Shown here: piece after piece, positions 13,072-25,900 of the stretch
How positions within the stretch are numbered: position 1 is the stretch's first letter
Layout of the letters: each line of letters starts with the position of its first letter
Assembly: GCA_013076295.1 (NCBI GenBank)
Contig: RQOL01000876.1
Span: 5,270,001-5,334,000 of the forward strand
Length of the DNA stretch: 64,000 nt
DNA from: Sanderia malayensis
Taxonomy: Eukaryota > Cnidaria > Scyphozoa > Semaeostomeae > Pelagiidae
Direction of reading: 5' to 3'
Notes under the pieces: generated by a model
What the model saw: only the letters and a program-made list of their open reading frames with translations
Told to the model about the DNA's origin: nothing
The model's database searches: none
Made by a program: the position numbers and the translations under genes

Positions 13072-14532
13072 ACTCCGGTTTTATTAACTTGTTACGTGAG
13101 TGTTTGCCTGGATTGTTGTTGTAATAAGTGTTGTTCTAAACGTGAATTTTTTTGTAAATTGTGATTCAAATTGAAAGTCAAGATCTATATTTAATAAAAT
13201 TGGAGTTCAGTTCAAGTTGATTTTGAAATAAATTGAAAATAATTTTGGCTATTTTGTCTTTTCAGAAAAGTTCTTTTACGACTTGGTTTTAGGCTTTTGA
13301 CTTTCACTATACCCAAGGGATGACTGAACTACATTGAATCCCTGTACCTCAATCTCAATTTCTTGCTGTTGCCAGATATGTTGTTGCTGTTGTTGTTATA
13401 CGAGCCAAGAGACGTTGGTTTGCGTAATAAGTCTCGAGGATTGGGGAGAGTCTCTTCCAGTAATAGTCGCATAATTTGAGGCCTGGAGGCCTGGGTACAA
13501 GCTACCCTAATATGCTTGGATCTTGGATAACGTGAGTTTTGGACCAATAACATATAAATTATAGTAAATTTATCGCTACATATTTTCTGAATTCGTATCA
13601 GATTAAGTTCCAAAATTCTTCACTATGTTTCGAGCTTTAGACCTGAATGCAGAACATAACTGAAACTCTACTGGAAAAAAAGTACAAAGAAACAGGACAG
13701 AAACAGGTTTACTATAAACTATCAAATGTGCGATTAATCAATTTGGTGCAGTTTATTCGATATTTATAAAAATAAAAACACTGGTCATTTTCATAGATGG
13801 AGGTGAACTATAATCTGGAAATGCAAGTTATTCTACAAATAATACACTAATTAAGGTTCATGTTTAATCGTGAGGTTGTTTGAAGAATGTATCAAAAATT
13901 TTTATATTAGAAATCGTAAAAATAAACACACAAATTTAAAAAGCTATTTTAACATACCTCATGGATATTTAATATCAGCCAAGAACCTTTGCGACATTGT
14001 TTAGAGTATATTTTCAAATTTGCCTGCCTTCAATGCCGAAACTTCAGATTTCCAAAAGATAATTGTTTCATCATACGCACGCACTCATTTAAAATATGTA
14101 CCAAATTGTAATCGATAAAGACTTATGAGAGCCCCATGCATATCATTGTGAAATATTTCATCACTTTACAAGCAGATTACTTGGATTCAAATTCGACAAA
14201 CCTTCTCCAAAAATGCTCCTCGTTTCAATCGTTATGGCATTAGCAGGTCGAGTAAAAAAGGTCGCAAAGGCTCTTGGTACAAAAACAAGGCACATAGGCA
14301 CATATTCCCCAGCCAATTCTAAACATCAAACATAATTCCCCTATTCAGTTTCAAAAATCAATGTTCATAGCCCATATGATAAGCCCTAATATTTTCCCCT
14401 TCTATTCAAATATGATTGAATAGAAGCACTTATTGTGGAAAATAAGAAAAACATTTATATTTGTTGATAGAATTTTGGAGGAAAATAAACCCCATAGTAT
14501 CAGAACAGCATCTAAATGTCAAATTTCCTTCG
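13072..14532. other. Convergent 3' flanks of importin-4 and VAC14
   Basis: The interval between the two stop codons is AT-rich and presumably holds both 3' UTRs. I see no conserved coding segment, RNA gene or terminal-repeat element. An AT-rich strip with several TTTATTT/AAATAAA-like words lies between 13.75 and 14.0 kb. Confidence 0.5.
13193..13198 (+). promoter_or_regulatory. Polyadenylation signal of importin-4
   Basis: AATAAA, 122 bp after the importin-4 stop codon. No competing hexamer lies closer to the stop. Confidence 0.6.
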
Positions 14533-17500
14533 TCAAAAATTGTCTCGTCGGTCACGGTTCAGCGACTTTGCTTTCCTTGAAACCGCATGTTTATGTTGAA
14601 TGAAAAGAAAATGATCTAACAATTCTTTAAAGTCAACTTTCTTTATAGTCATTTCTTGCACGATATTGCTGTCCGCATCTGGTCTCCTGGGGGAAAAGTT
14701 GAAACTATTATTCACTTTTACATTGACGAGTCAAATTTGCCTGAACTGAGGGAATGGAAATCGACAACTTCTCAGGAGTGTCACAGAAAGTGATTAGTGT
14801 AATGAACTCCTTGTATTTGTTGGAAATAATAGTTTATCAACAAAGAGTATTGTCCACATTGTTCAGTAAACCGTATAAACAAGTTAAGTGAAAACTAGAA
14901 ACAAAATATTTACGCTTTTGAGGCTACAGGAGCGAAATGCATATTGGGAACACAGTCTAGACGATTTCGTAACAGCGTAAATGCGGCACTTTGCGGCAGT
15001 AGCATCAGCAAGCCGTACAAAGCTTTTACTAGGTAATAGTTTTTATCCTTGTCCAGTAACTGCAAGCGCAAATCTGCAAATAAACAAATGATTAAGGTGT
15101 GAATAACGATCTTCGCAAAATTTTATAGTGTGTCATAACGTTTACAATTTTAAACAGAATAAAAAATACAACGGTTTTTGTAAAAAATACACAAGAAAGA
15201 TTTTGTCGGAGTAGTGGTCAAACCTTCTTTGTAACTTCCCAAATTCATAATAAAATAAAATGAAAACGTACTCACATATGAATATTGGTGATTCTAATAG
15301 TTGTACAAGTGTGTCAATTTGAGCGAGAAAATCTGCATTAATTTCTAAATTTCCACTGTTTCAAAATTAAGGTTCGAAAACCTTACTTTACTAGAACATG
15401 AATGAAGAAATAAATAATGAACAAATACATAATGAAATGCAGGTATAATATAGTGATAAAAATAAAACATTTGAAAGGATACAATTTTAAAAGTAGGTTG
15501 CAGGCATGCTGGTATGTTTGAGCAAGTAGACACAGAGAAACTGTTGATATAGGGTTATGACACCAACACCGATATAAACATGAAAACAAGTTGTAACTTT
15601 CCTGGAAACGAAAAAGATTGAGTTATGTTACTAATCAACATCGGGTCAAAAAAGCAGAACCGAAATCGAATCGGAATCAGAATTGGATTCAAAATCAAAA
15701 ACAGAATCAGAATGAAAAGCAAGAATTTTACTTCATTATCTAGATCTTTAAGTTGCTGTCGAAGCTCAAACAGTTCACTTGACGTAAGAAGTATCATGTT
15801 CAAATTTTTAACCATCAAAGATGCGAATTTCAAATCGTCTTCTTGTTGCAAGATCTCCGAGAGTGCGTAGTAGATGTCCTTTGCATTCAAAAGAATGCAC
15901 AAATGCCTAAACAAGATACAGTACACAATACTCTTAGAACATGCGTGCAACCCCCTGAAATTTACAGTGTTAGTGATACGAAACCCAGAGCAGATTATAT
16001 ACACAAGAGGGCGTATGTGGGCTACAGTAAAAACCCGCATGTAAGAACCAATGGATTAAGAACCTTCTGGGTGATATTTCTGCTCAAAACAACAGAAGAA
16101 AGAATAACCTATTGTCTTGGAACAATAGGCTAGATGGAAATTTACAGGTTCTTACATGCCGGTTTTTACTGTACAATTAAAGAGTCACCTTATGATAAAG
16201 GAGCCACGGTCTTCTAGAAGTTTCCCATCTCTGCTAAAAATCTTGAGTAAGTTGATCATGAACTTCGTGAAGTATGTGTTCAGCAATCTTTCGTGTGGCG
16301 TCGGAGGGCATTCGTTCGCTTCTCCGGGGGGTGATATTTTATGTCTCGGCGCACCGGCTGACGATGCGGATATATCGGACAGCACCTCAAGATCAAGGAG
16401 TACGACCTGAAAAAGAGGTTGAATATCATCAAAACGAGGCAGAGTTGAAGGGATAAAGACAGTCGGCTCTTAAATAAGAGATCTTAAAAGAAATGAAAGA
16501 AGAGTTGGAAACTGTGTGCTTGAAATACTTTTTTATACTCTAAATGAAAAATAAAATGAAAACATTTACCTCATCAGAAGGATCTGATAGCGTCTTCAAC
16601 AGTGCAGGAAACAGCAAATCAATATGTCTGAATAGCTGTAAATTAAGAAAAGCAAGTAATGTTAATAACAAATGGCTGTTCACAAAGAAGGGAATGTTAT
16701 GTTGCTTGATGATCTAATCACTTAAAGCTTAAATGCAATCATGTTTAAATAGTTTGAAATTCAAGTTTATGAAGTTCAAGCTAAAAATGATGCTACATAA
16801 AGCGTAACGCCGTGAAACGGAGGCACCTACCTTATTTGGCACTTTCATGTGTAATTGAAGGACCCATCTAAGGACGGCTACTCGTGTTTGAATAGCCTTG
16901 TTCGATAATTGTTTCGTCAGAACTTCCACCATTGGTCCGAGTTCCAATCGAACACTGAATCTGCGTGTTTCTTCTTTGCCTTTCTTACCAATCTCGTTAT
17001 CATCTTCAGTCGTTATCAGACGCATCATGCCCTGGTTGACAGATTTCGCGACTTCGCGAATATCTGGTTACGAATGGTTGAGGAAATTGATCGCGCGAAA
17101 ACACGGCGGAATACTCAAATGAGCTTTCTCTGTTAGCATATTTGGTGAAACAGATAGTCCAATACAATACAACAACAGGACAAGATTTCGCTCCATAAAA
17201 TACGACACGACACAACACAGAATATCCAGCATTACATCACATCATATAACTCTGAAATGCAAACAGCTCCCAACAACACAATACAACACAGCCCTATACG
17301 ACACAACAAGACACCAAAAAAAAACAATAGAACGCATTGTGTCACATTATAATTTATATATACTTCGGCAGGCATCGGAAATTTCCCGGCATAACTCCAT
17401 ACAGCACAACACGACACAGCTCCATTTAGCACGACACCATATAATGCAACATAGTACACAACATGGTGAAATTTGCCTGCGACGAACAGCTATAGGACCA

Positions 17501-20253
17501 GGTGAATTGGCAATATTAAGATTCATTGCAAGAGCTCCAACACAATACAACAGGACAAGATTTCGCTCCATAAAATACGACACGACACAACACAAAGCAA
17601 CAATGACAGAAATGAAAGGATACGTAATTTGCTTTGGTCATAAGAAACGCAGGGTAAAATAGCAGTGAGAATTCCAGCACTGAAGGCGAGCATTGTGCGT
17701 CCAGATAAAGCCACAAATTCTCTTAGCCATGTTATTGCCGTGAATTGAATAACTTCATCTGTAATAAGAAGCAAGGGTTAAAAATGGCAATGATGAAGTA
17801 AAATGAACTTTAAACTTGATAGATAATCCTTTTTCAACTTCCCAATAGCAAACTTATTCTCAGTTTAATGATTATTAAAAGTTTAATGCTGATAGGGAAG
17901 GATCACTTCTGCGCTCTTAGCATCACCTTTACATTGTATTGTGAACAAATATGTAGATATGGTCATATATTACACATATTTATAATATCAACTATTAATA
18001 TTTACCTTCTGACTGGGAGTGTAAAACAAGAATGTTGACCATGTTTGCAAAGTTCACTGTTGAATGATTCTTTTTTATGTCTTTTAGAAACTCACCAAGA
18101 ATGAATTCACACCTAAACAAAGAAATAAAAGTGTTAATAGACATTAAAACAGCAAAACACATTACAATAGCTATAGCACTTTTCAAAATATTCTGCAGTT
18201 GAATCTTGCTATCTTGAACTCGGTTATCTTGAACAACTCGCTATCTCAAAGAGATTTCCATTTCGACTTGTTTTCCATTGGGGTGAATTTAGTCCGGATG
18301 TCTTGAACTCCCATTATGGGGAACAAATTTTCATTTCCCATGCGAGTTCAAGATAGCGAGAGTTGACTGTATAATGATGCCAAGAAAATACCAACATTTT
18401 TCTGATTTCTCCATTGTTGTCTCGAAATATGCTGAAAAGTCCATCAAGAAATTCCGGCAAGTGTACAAGAAGGTCTAGTTCCGGCACTGCATCTAAAGCA
18501 GAGAGCTAAAAAAGACAGAATACATCACTAAGAAGGAATCTTAAAAAACAGTTACAAGTTAGCATCAAGGGGATAAAATAGAAAAGAGGCTTACCCAAGA
18601 AACAAGGAATTGCTTGGCATGAGGATTCTGCGTGTAGATTCTCTCTCTCAAAAGAGGCATGAAAGAAACCAAATCAAACTGAGAGCTTTCTGTAACCACA
18701 TCCTTAATAAAAGAAAAGTAAATTGGAACATAGCATAAAAATAGACAAAAAGGTGTTCTTTACCAAAGAGCACCACTTGATAAAAACCATTTCATAACTG
18801 GAAAGTCTACATAAGATCTTGTTTATGATTGATTTTTGTAAATCATTTAGAGCAAACCTTGATCAATCTATCCAAAAGTTCAGCTCCATTTTTTACATTG
18901 GGATCTGGATCAGCAGCCAGCTGAAAAAAATGATTTGATAATTTAAAGGAAGGTTCTTTTATGTTCCAGGCATATATTATTTGAGATATTTTTGTACCCT
19001 AAGTCTCTATAGAAAGCCATGCCGTGTTGACTACCATTAATATAAGCATTTTCTAATAAATCAAGCATTTTCTGCCTTCTGTGATTTCAAATTGTTTTAT
19101 GTATGCTTAAAGTCTAACCATCAGGAGCTCAAACCTTTGTTATCTTAAGAAAAGGTCTCGTTACACTTGGCAATCAAAATGTTGGGGTTCAACAGTATAT
19201 AACACCAGAATAACTTTAAAAATGTTCAATGTACAAACCTTGCTAAGACCATCAAAGATGTCATTGAAAAATGGCAAAACAGATTCTCTTGCAACTTTAG
19301 CAATGTTATATAAGGCTTCACAGGCATAATATCTGACTCTACTGTCCTGATCAAAGAAACATGACAGCACAGGAGGCACCAACAATGATAGGTACATACT
19401 TGCATCCTAATAAAAAACAAGAAATCAATATAAAAATCTATATAAGATATAAGATAGAGCAACAGAACTTTGCAAAGGTATAAAAGTGTGACATGAAAGG
19501 AATGGATATCTGCATCCTTGTTATGACATTGTGTGCACTTGTGGTCAATGTAACTTGACTGATTGATTAATTGATTGATAGGCAAATACGCTTACTATCT
19601 TCGTAAGGTATTGATTTATGCGCTAAGCACAAAGGGCCCACTGAATAGCTAGACTAATCGAAGCAGTGCGACCCTGGTCCTTCCTCTCGATGTGACCAAA
19701 CCTCATGATTCCTTTTGCCTTTTTGCCAAGAATTACAGAGAGCTGGCAAATTCTCTCCTCACACTTTATATGACAGGTCTGAAGGTGGGCTCAAACTCAT
19801 GACCCTTTGACCACGTAACATTTCAGCATTAGTAAAAGTGATTCAGGTATACCTTTCCAAGGGCAATAGCTGTAGCAGCTAAGCCAATAAGACCCCCTTT
19901 GCGGCTGTGAGGGTTGTGAGAGATTGCAAACTCCTGCGTGAGAATCTGAACAAGTTTACGAATCTGCTTCACATCATTTGCGTTTTCAAACTCTCTTACC
20001 ATCCTGCAATAAAATGAAAATATTAAATAACTCATTCCCATAGAATGTGGAACTTGTGTATAATAACGATTAAGAAAGGGTTGTTTATCATTAGAAAGGT
20101 CACGTGCACAAGTTCTTCACACGCATTCTATTTCAAAATACTTTATTCTCACCGTTCTATTTCCAACGCAGCAGTTTTTCTTTTCTCGTACAGCTTGTCA
20201 TTTAGCCCCCTGATAATTTGCACTGTGAGCGGTGAAAGATCTTTTTCTGCCAT
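14533..20253 (-). CDS. VAC14: VAC14, PIKfyve-complex scaffold (complete, 16 exons)
   Basis: HEAT-repeat scaffold that pentamerises and holds PIKfyve and the FIG4 phosphatase on endosomes to control PI(3,5)P2. Exons in coding order: 20253-20153, 20003-19853, 19406-19239, 18920-18858, 18702-18595, 18505-18396, 18112-18006, 17758-17624, 17063-16831, 16635-16570, 16406-16189, 15906-15732, 15601-15483, 15355-15276, 15073-14914, 14686-14533. Phases sum exactly to 715 residues (human about 782). Family stretches: [10 protein letters not shown] near the N-terminus, [55 protein letters not shown] and [16 protein letters not shown]. The spacer loops between HEAT blocks are shorter than in human, which accounts for the length difference. 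Several introns carry MITEs. No frame breaks were seen. Confidence 0.93.
16024..16172. mobile_element. 149-bp TA-flanked MITE in a VAC14 intron
   Basis: Terminal inverted repeats of 26 bp with one mismatch: the left end starts ACAGTAAAAACCCGCATG, the right end finishes GGTTTTTACTGT. Flanking TA on both sides suits a Tc1/mariner-type target. No coding capacity. A diverged relative is at 26951-27099. Confidence 0.85.
17166..17600. repeat. ACACAACA-rich repeat cluster in a VAC14 intron
   Basis: A block of about 50 bp containing GGACAAGATTTCGCTCCATA and ending TACGACACGACACAACACA occurs twice (about 17171-17220 and 17550-17597). The DNA between them is built of degenerate ACGACACAACA- and CAACACAG-like words, giving a low-complexity A/C-rich strand. 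It looks like a decayed minisatellite bounded by two better-kept units. Confidence 0.65.
18195..18371. mobile_element. About 177-bp mariner-type MITE in a VAC14 intron
   Basis: Left end CAGTTGAATCTTGCTATC, right end GATAGCGAGAGTTGACTG, followed by a TTGAACTCG-type subterminal motif in both orientations. Same family as 39531-39706, and probably related to 23425-23612 and 49274-49448. Length and ends suit a pogo/Tc1-mariner internal-deletion derivative. Confidence 0.8.
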
Positions 20254-20878
20254 CGCCAAAATCAAAGTTAGACCAGAAGTCTTAGGCTGTGCTGTGTTGT
20301 TATCAACTTAGGCCAAAAAGGCCAGTCGGAGTTGTTTCTTTGGTAACCCACCTGATGATTTCTACAGAAGGGCTATTTCTATTTTGTCGCAAATCTTTTC
20401 CAAAGGTCAGTAAAATTATAAAGTATTTCAGACCATCTTCAATAAGGAATATTTGGTTGTCTTTCCAAGAAAAGAGAAATAGGCCCACCTCCTCTTGCTT
20501 TGCAAAAGGGAAAGAGAAACTTCTGTGACGTCACGAACGGCAGGCAGATGACGTGCAAATGGTCCCAGGACAAGACAAGACAAAGTTCCATATAAGAAAG
20601 TTCCGTATGTACTGCAGGGGGTTAGAATTGACCCAAAGTATGCGAAAATAGATGTATTGTAAAAATAAACTTCTTATCAAAATTATTAAGCAATAGCATT
20701 GTAATGCTCAGAATAAGCCAAAGCAAGACTTCATATAAAAAAGCGAAACTACAAGAGACCTACAAAATAATGTTCCGTTTGTAGGTGTGAAGGTCCTTTA
20801 TCTTCGTACACGTACAATAATGACATTTGGGTCTATTGGTTAAAGACCTCTGTTAGAGTTCCACTGCATTATATCTTA
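20254..20878. other. Spacer between VAC14 start and the coiled-coil gene 3' end
   Basis: The VAC14 promoter must lie here. There is no clear TATA box. I recognise no coding exon or RNA gene. Confidence 0.45.
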
Positions 20879-22666
20879 TTATTTCCTACCCTTTGATAAT
20901 GAAATGGCTCCTGTCTTCTTTCCATCAGCCTTTAGCACCTTCATTTCAGTTCTTGACGCTGCAATCTTTAATCTTGAATTTTCGGTTTTAAGCGAAGCAA
21001 GTTCTCGTTTTAAACTGACGAATTCATTCAAGCTTGTCGCATCAGATGGTCGGGTGTCCCTCTTCTTCAAATATTCCACCTCTCTTGTTAAATCTCCTGA
21101 CGATTGGCTCAATGCATCTCGTTCAAGTTCTAACAAAGAATTCGATTGTTCTAGCATCGATAATTTTTGTTTATATTCGCTAATTGTTTCTTTGCAATTT
21201 TGCAATTCTATATCTTGATCCTTTTGCACTGTTTCCAATGTAGTTATCTCTTCCTTCAGTTTATGGATTTCTTTAACGAAATCATTTTGCCCCATAAGTT
21301 TTCGTTTTATGTCGATCTCTGATTGTAATTTTGCTGTCATAGTCGTAATTTTTGCTTCGAGTGATTCAATCTTCTTCAGCGCAAGTGTTTTTTCGTTCAA
21401 AAGATTTGAATTTGTTGTTGTTAGTTCTGTAATTTTTGCGGTGAGTTTCTTGTTTTCCTCTTTCTTGTTTTCTAACCTTGATGATTGTGCGTGTAATTTG
21501 CTTTGTAATTCCTAAAAGTGATGAAATAATAAGCAATGCACAAAACAAGAAAAAAACGATAAAAAAGAAAATCTATGAACAACAAAACTCAATCCAATAA
21601 ATGATGACTCACTTCAGTATTATTTTGTGTTTCTTTAAACCTTTCAAGCATTTCGCTTTTCTCCTTTACTTCCAATTCAAGAGAATTATTCATACATTCC
21701 ATCTGAAGTACATAAATATGGACAAAAATATTATTGTGAAAAACTTTGAACTGATTTAAAACACAATGTTATCAGTTGAGACCACTCGTTGCTATTGCAT
21801 TGCAATCAGTTGTGTTTAAAGCTGCGGCAATGACAATTCAGTCAAGGCACTATTCTTGCCCACACAACAATTGATTAACATTGCAGTCAGCAGAGCACAG
21901 TGGATAAGTTTGAAGCAATATTTAAGGAATAACACTAGGAATATAGCTCAGTATAGCCTGGGCCATCACATCATTTGCAGTGGAAAATGGTACCTTTTCA
22001 ACTCTTTGTGCACACAAAACTTGGATTCTGTCTATCTCTGCAGAAATTTGAGCAATCTAGAACAAAAATGTATAATTTTCCTTCATCACTAGAACAGATT
22101 TCATTGTGCTAGATGTCAAAGGGTATCATGTTTACTAGTAGTAAGCAGGGTAATAAAGGCAATATTAATCTAAGATCCTACCTCATTCTGCTTTGAATTG
22201 TTTAATTCTTTGATTTTTGCGTTTATTTGCTTAGAGAAATCCTCTTTGAGATTTTTAATTTCCAGTTGCGAGCTGCGAGCTACTGTGTGCAATTCTTGGC
22301 ATGAAGATGTCTCATCCTAACGGATAGCATTTTCACAAAGCAATTTAGATACCTCTTATCCTCTTTAGAATTATTAATTACAAGCACACAACAGTAGAAT
22401 TGAGCATTTCTTATCAACTAACAAACTTTTCAAACTGTTCATTGTTAGCAAATCGGGGAAGATACACTAATTAATATCGATATTTACTTTTTCATAAATA
22501 AGTGGTTATTTACCTGAAGAAGTTTGATTTTCTTCTTTAGTTGTTCATTTTCATCTGTGCACTGCTGTAGTTTCATTAATGTTTGTATATGGCGGCAGGT
22601 CAACCTCTCATCTTGGATAGCTTTCAGTTCACTTGGAGTTTTACGTGATTTCCTTGCAGACATCAT
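20879..22666 (-). CDS. Coiled-coil protein, five exons, divergent from RSPH10B
   Basis: Exons in coding order: 22666-22514, 22316-22182, 22056-21994, 21702-21613, 21511-20879. All but the last have phase-0 boundaries, GT-AG rules hold, and the product is 357 residues. The start MMSARKSRKTPSE is basic. Nearly everything after residue 20 is heptad-rich (KLQQCTDENEQLKKK, ELQSKLHAQSSRLE, LESLEAKITTMTAKLQ-like runs), and the tail LSKGRK is basic. I do not recognise the family. Its 252-bp shared promoter with a radial-spoke gene suggests a ciliary or sperm-flagellar role, which is inference from position only. Confidence 0.78.
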
Positions 22667-22918
22667 CTGAGAAGAGTAAAAAGAAATTCAATTATTTATC
22701 GTTCGTGTTCGTAGGAAATTTATTGTCGTGAATGGAAAAAAGAACATTTCTTTCATTGATTTCGTTTGTTGACATTCGTAAGCGAGGCCAGATGTAAAAT
22801 GAAAGTGAGTCCACTGCCATAGATACCGTAAATAAATATGGCTGCCGAATTTATGTTGATTGTACATACGATTTGAAGGGTAACGGAACAATCTTGCCAA
22901 TTTGACCATCAAAACGAG
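22667..22918. promoter_or_regulatory. Putative bidirectional promoter
   Basis: 252 bp separate the start codons of the minus-strand coiled-coil gene and plus-strand RSPH10B, so both core promoters and 5' UTRs must fit here or overlap. I see no TATA box. A shared RFX or FOXJ1 site would be expected if both are ciliary genes, but I could not assign one by eye. Confidence 0.5.
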
Positions 22919-25900
22919 ATGCCAGATCACGCTACGAAGAAGAAAGGAGCTACAGGCCATGGTACATCCAGCAGTAACAAAATACCGCACGTAGATGAGG
23001 GCAATAAGGCCAGTGCGATTCATGAAAATTCAGAAAATGTTGGGCCTGGTCAAGCCTTGAATGAAGAAAGCGATGAAATTGCTGCAAATGAAATGCAACA
23101 GGTTGCAATCAAAGAAGTGCCAAAGCAACCAAAAGACATCATGAGAAGTGAGCCGATTTTGACAAGGCTTATAGTTGATGGTTACGAAGGTGAAATGGAC
23201 GAGGAGGGGTTTTTCGAAAGTGATGGAATTGCACATTTTGTTGGAGGTCATTGGTATAAAGGGAACTTCAAACATGGTTTCATGGACGGAAAAGGTGTTT
23301 ATTGTTGGGCTGATGGGATTATGTACGCGGGAGAATTCACATGTAACAAAATAACTGGAAACGGTAATGACAGTTACTCATCATCATCATTATTATTATT
23401 GTTATTATTATTATGCTGATGATGTAAAGTCAACTCTATCCAATTCGAACACCCTGGGGAAGCGTGAAAATCTTCGAATTACAAAAGATTCGAATTACAG
23501 AGGTTTGTTTGATAAGGATTGGTTCATTAGTGATCCTAAAGGGACAGGGAATTTTGTTCGAATTAGATAGAGTTTGAATTACATGAGTTCGAACTACGCA
23601 GATTTGACTGTAGAACCAATTTATTGAGGGTCAAATGCTGCCTGCTATGCCCAATCAATCTATATTGTATAATTTTCAGGTGTTTATTCCTGGCCAGATG
23701 GAAGCATTTATGAAGGTGAAGTCCTGGAAGGGTTCAGGCATGGAAAAGGGACATATAGGTGTGGTACATGCCCATCAATGTACACTGGGGATTGGGTTGA
23801 AGGCAAAAGACATGGGAAAGGCATATTGTACTTTGATGAACAATGCAAAACATATTACGAAGGAGATTGGCAGAATGGTAGAAAACATGGCCACGGGACT
23901 CACAAGTACAAGTCAGGCAACATCTACGAAGGACAATGGCTTGATAACAAACGTCATGGACAAGGTATAGATATTAACACAATGCAGTATTCACGTAAAT
24001 CTGAATACACGCTTTTTTTTTCAAAAGGAACCGTTTATAAGGAACCTACATGTAGAAGGTCAAAAAACTTAGGGAACTTTTACTACTAAAGGCCAAATCA
24101 CTAAGGAATTTTTTAATTTTAATATATTTATATTTCCACACAATTTACAATTAGGAAGCCGGTTCCATAGATGTTCAGTACTTTTACATTATATGAAGTT
24201 TCTTCATGTTTTAACCTGTTATCTTTTCACAAGTTTATAGCAAAACGTTGAATTTGAATGCTTTTCTTGCGTCTGTACTAATTATGTCCACTAAATGCGA
24301 ACTTAAAATTAAGGAACTATTAAGGAACTTTCAGAAATACAAAGTGGTCAAAAGAGGTGTCAAAATAAGGAACTTAAAGAACTAGGCCCTGAGCCAGGTT
24401 CCTTATAAAAAAGAAGCGTGTAAGTTAACCACTTTGTTCACCATTCATTGAAATCTCTTCTTCAACTTGCACAGGCAAGATGAGCTGGTTTGACAGAGGG
24501 GAGCAATACGATGGAAGTTGGGTAAATGGAGTTCAAAATGGAATCGGACGGTACACATGGTATTCAAAGCGAGTCACAGTTTCTCAATATCCAATCAGAA
24601 ATGAGTATGAGGGAGCGTTTGTCAACGCAACACGTGATGGATATGGAGTGTTCAATTATGCAAGTGGAGCAAAGTATGCAGGGGAATGGAAGAACAATGT
24701 AAAACATGGCCAAGGAGAGTTCACTTTCAAAAATGGCTCTGTCTATAAAGGTATCTTGTTTACCTACTTTGTCGATATTGAGAGTTTGTTATCTTTGATC
24801 GGTACAGAGCTTCAGAATAGCGTTGAAAATCGGAAACGTAGCGAAACATAATAACTAGCTACTAAAGCTTTTCGTCTGACACTCATCGGAGTAGTACGTC
24901 AGAAAGAGAACGAAAATGAAAACCTGACAAATTATTATTAGAAAAGGATCGAAATTGGCCAATCAAAAAAGAGGTGAATGATTGGTATAGCGCAGAAACA
25001 ACCAATCATCACCGGTGATCGAACAATAGACATCCAAGAAACTCTGAATTCCGATTTTCAACGCTACTCAGAGTTTGTTGTATTGCAATTCTTGTTTAAT
25101 TTAGGTTAATTGTTTCATTTTGAAGGCATGTTTGAGAATGATCATATTGTCGAATTTCCCGACCTCATTCCGTCCCGCATGACAACACCCGACATTACTG
25201 ATGCAGGCATCCCAGTTCGCTCGCAAACACCAGTGCGCATGCCATCTCCAACAGCAACCGCTGGTGTGGGATCCGTGGACGCGGTGTTGGATATCAACCT
25301 GGGTGAGATATTCACGCGCGATAAAATTGACATTGATCAGCAGTACGTTGAGTTAACGGAGACGACCAAGACAACATTGCGGTACATAACACCGCTGAAA
25401 CACGTCTACAAGTGCTACAGCAGTCTGGGCAAGGCGGAATGCAACTCAGACAACACATTCGTCATGAATCGAATCCAGTTCTGGCGATTCTTGAAAGATT
25501 GCGATCTGCATGTGCTCGGTCGTTCTCTCACCGAAATGGACGCTGCTTATCACGCGGTAATCAACAACAACAACAATGAAACGTCACAACAAGAAGAGAA
25601 TGACCCTCACGACCCGGCAACGCAATTCTACGTCAAAGATTTCATTAACGCATTGGTTCACGTGGCATACTTGTTGTTTGCGGAGGAGTGCGGTGGTGGC
25701 GAAAAGGCCCCGCTGATATCTTCTTGCCTTGTGAAGCTAATCAACGAGAAAGTTGTGCCGAATGCCTGTATCATAAAGGGTAGCGTGTTCGCCGACCTGG
25801 ATAAAACCAAAGAAGCGATGAAATACATTGATCGATGTAATGACGTGTTTGTGTATTTCTCCAACGACAGCCGCCACCGCAGCCGCACTAACAACAGCAC

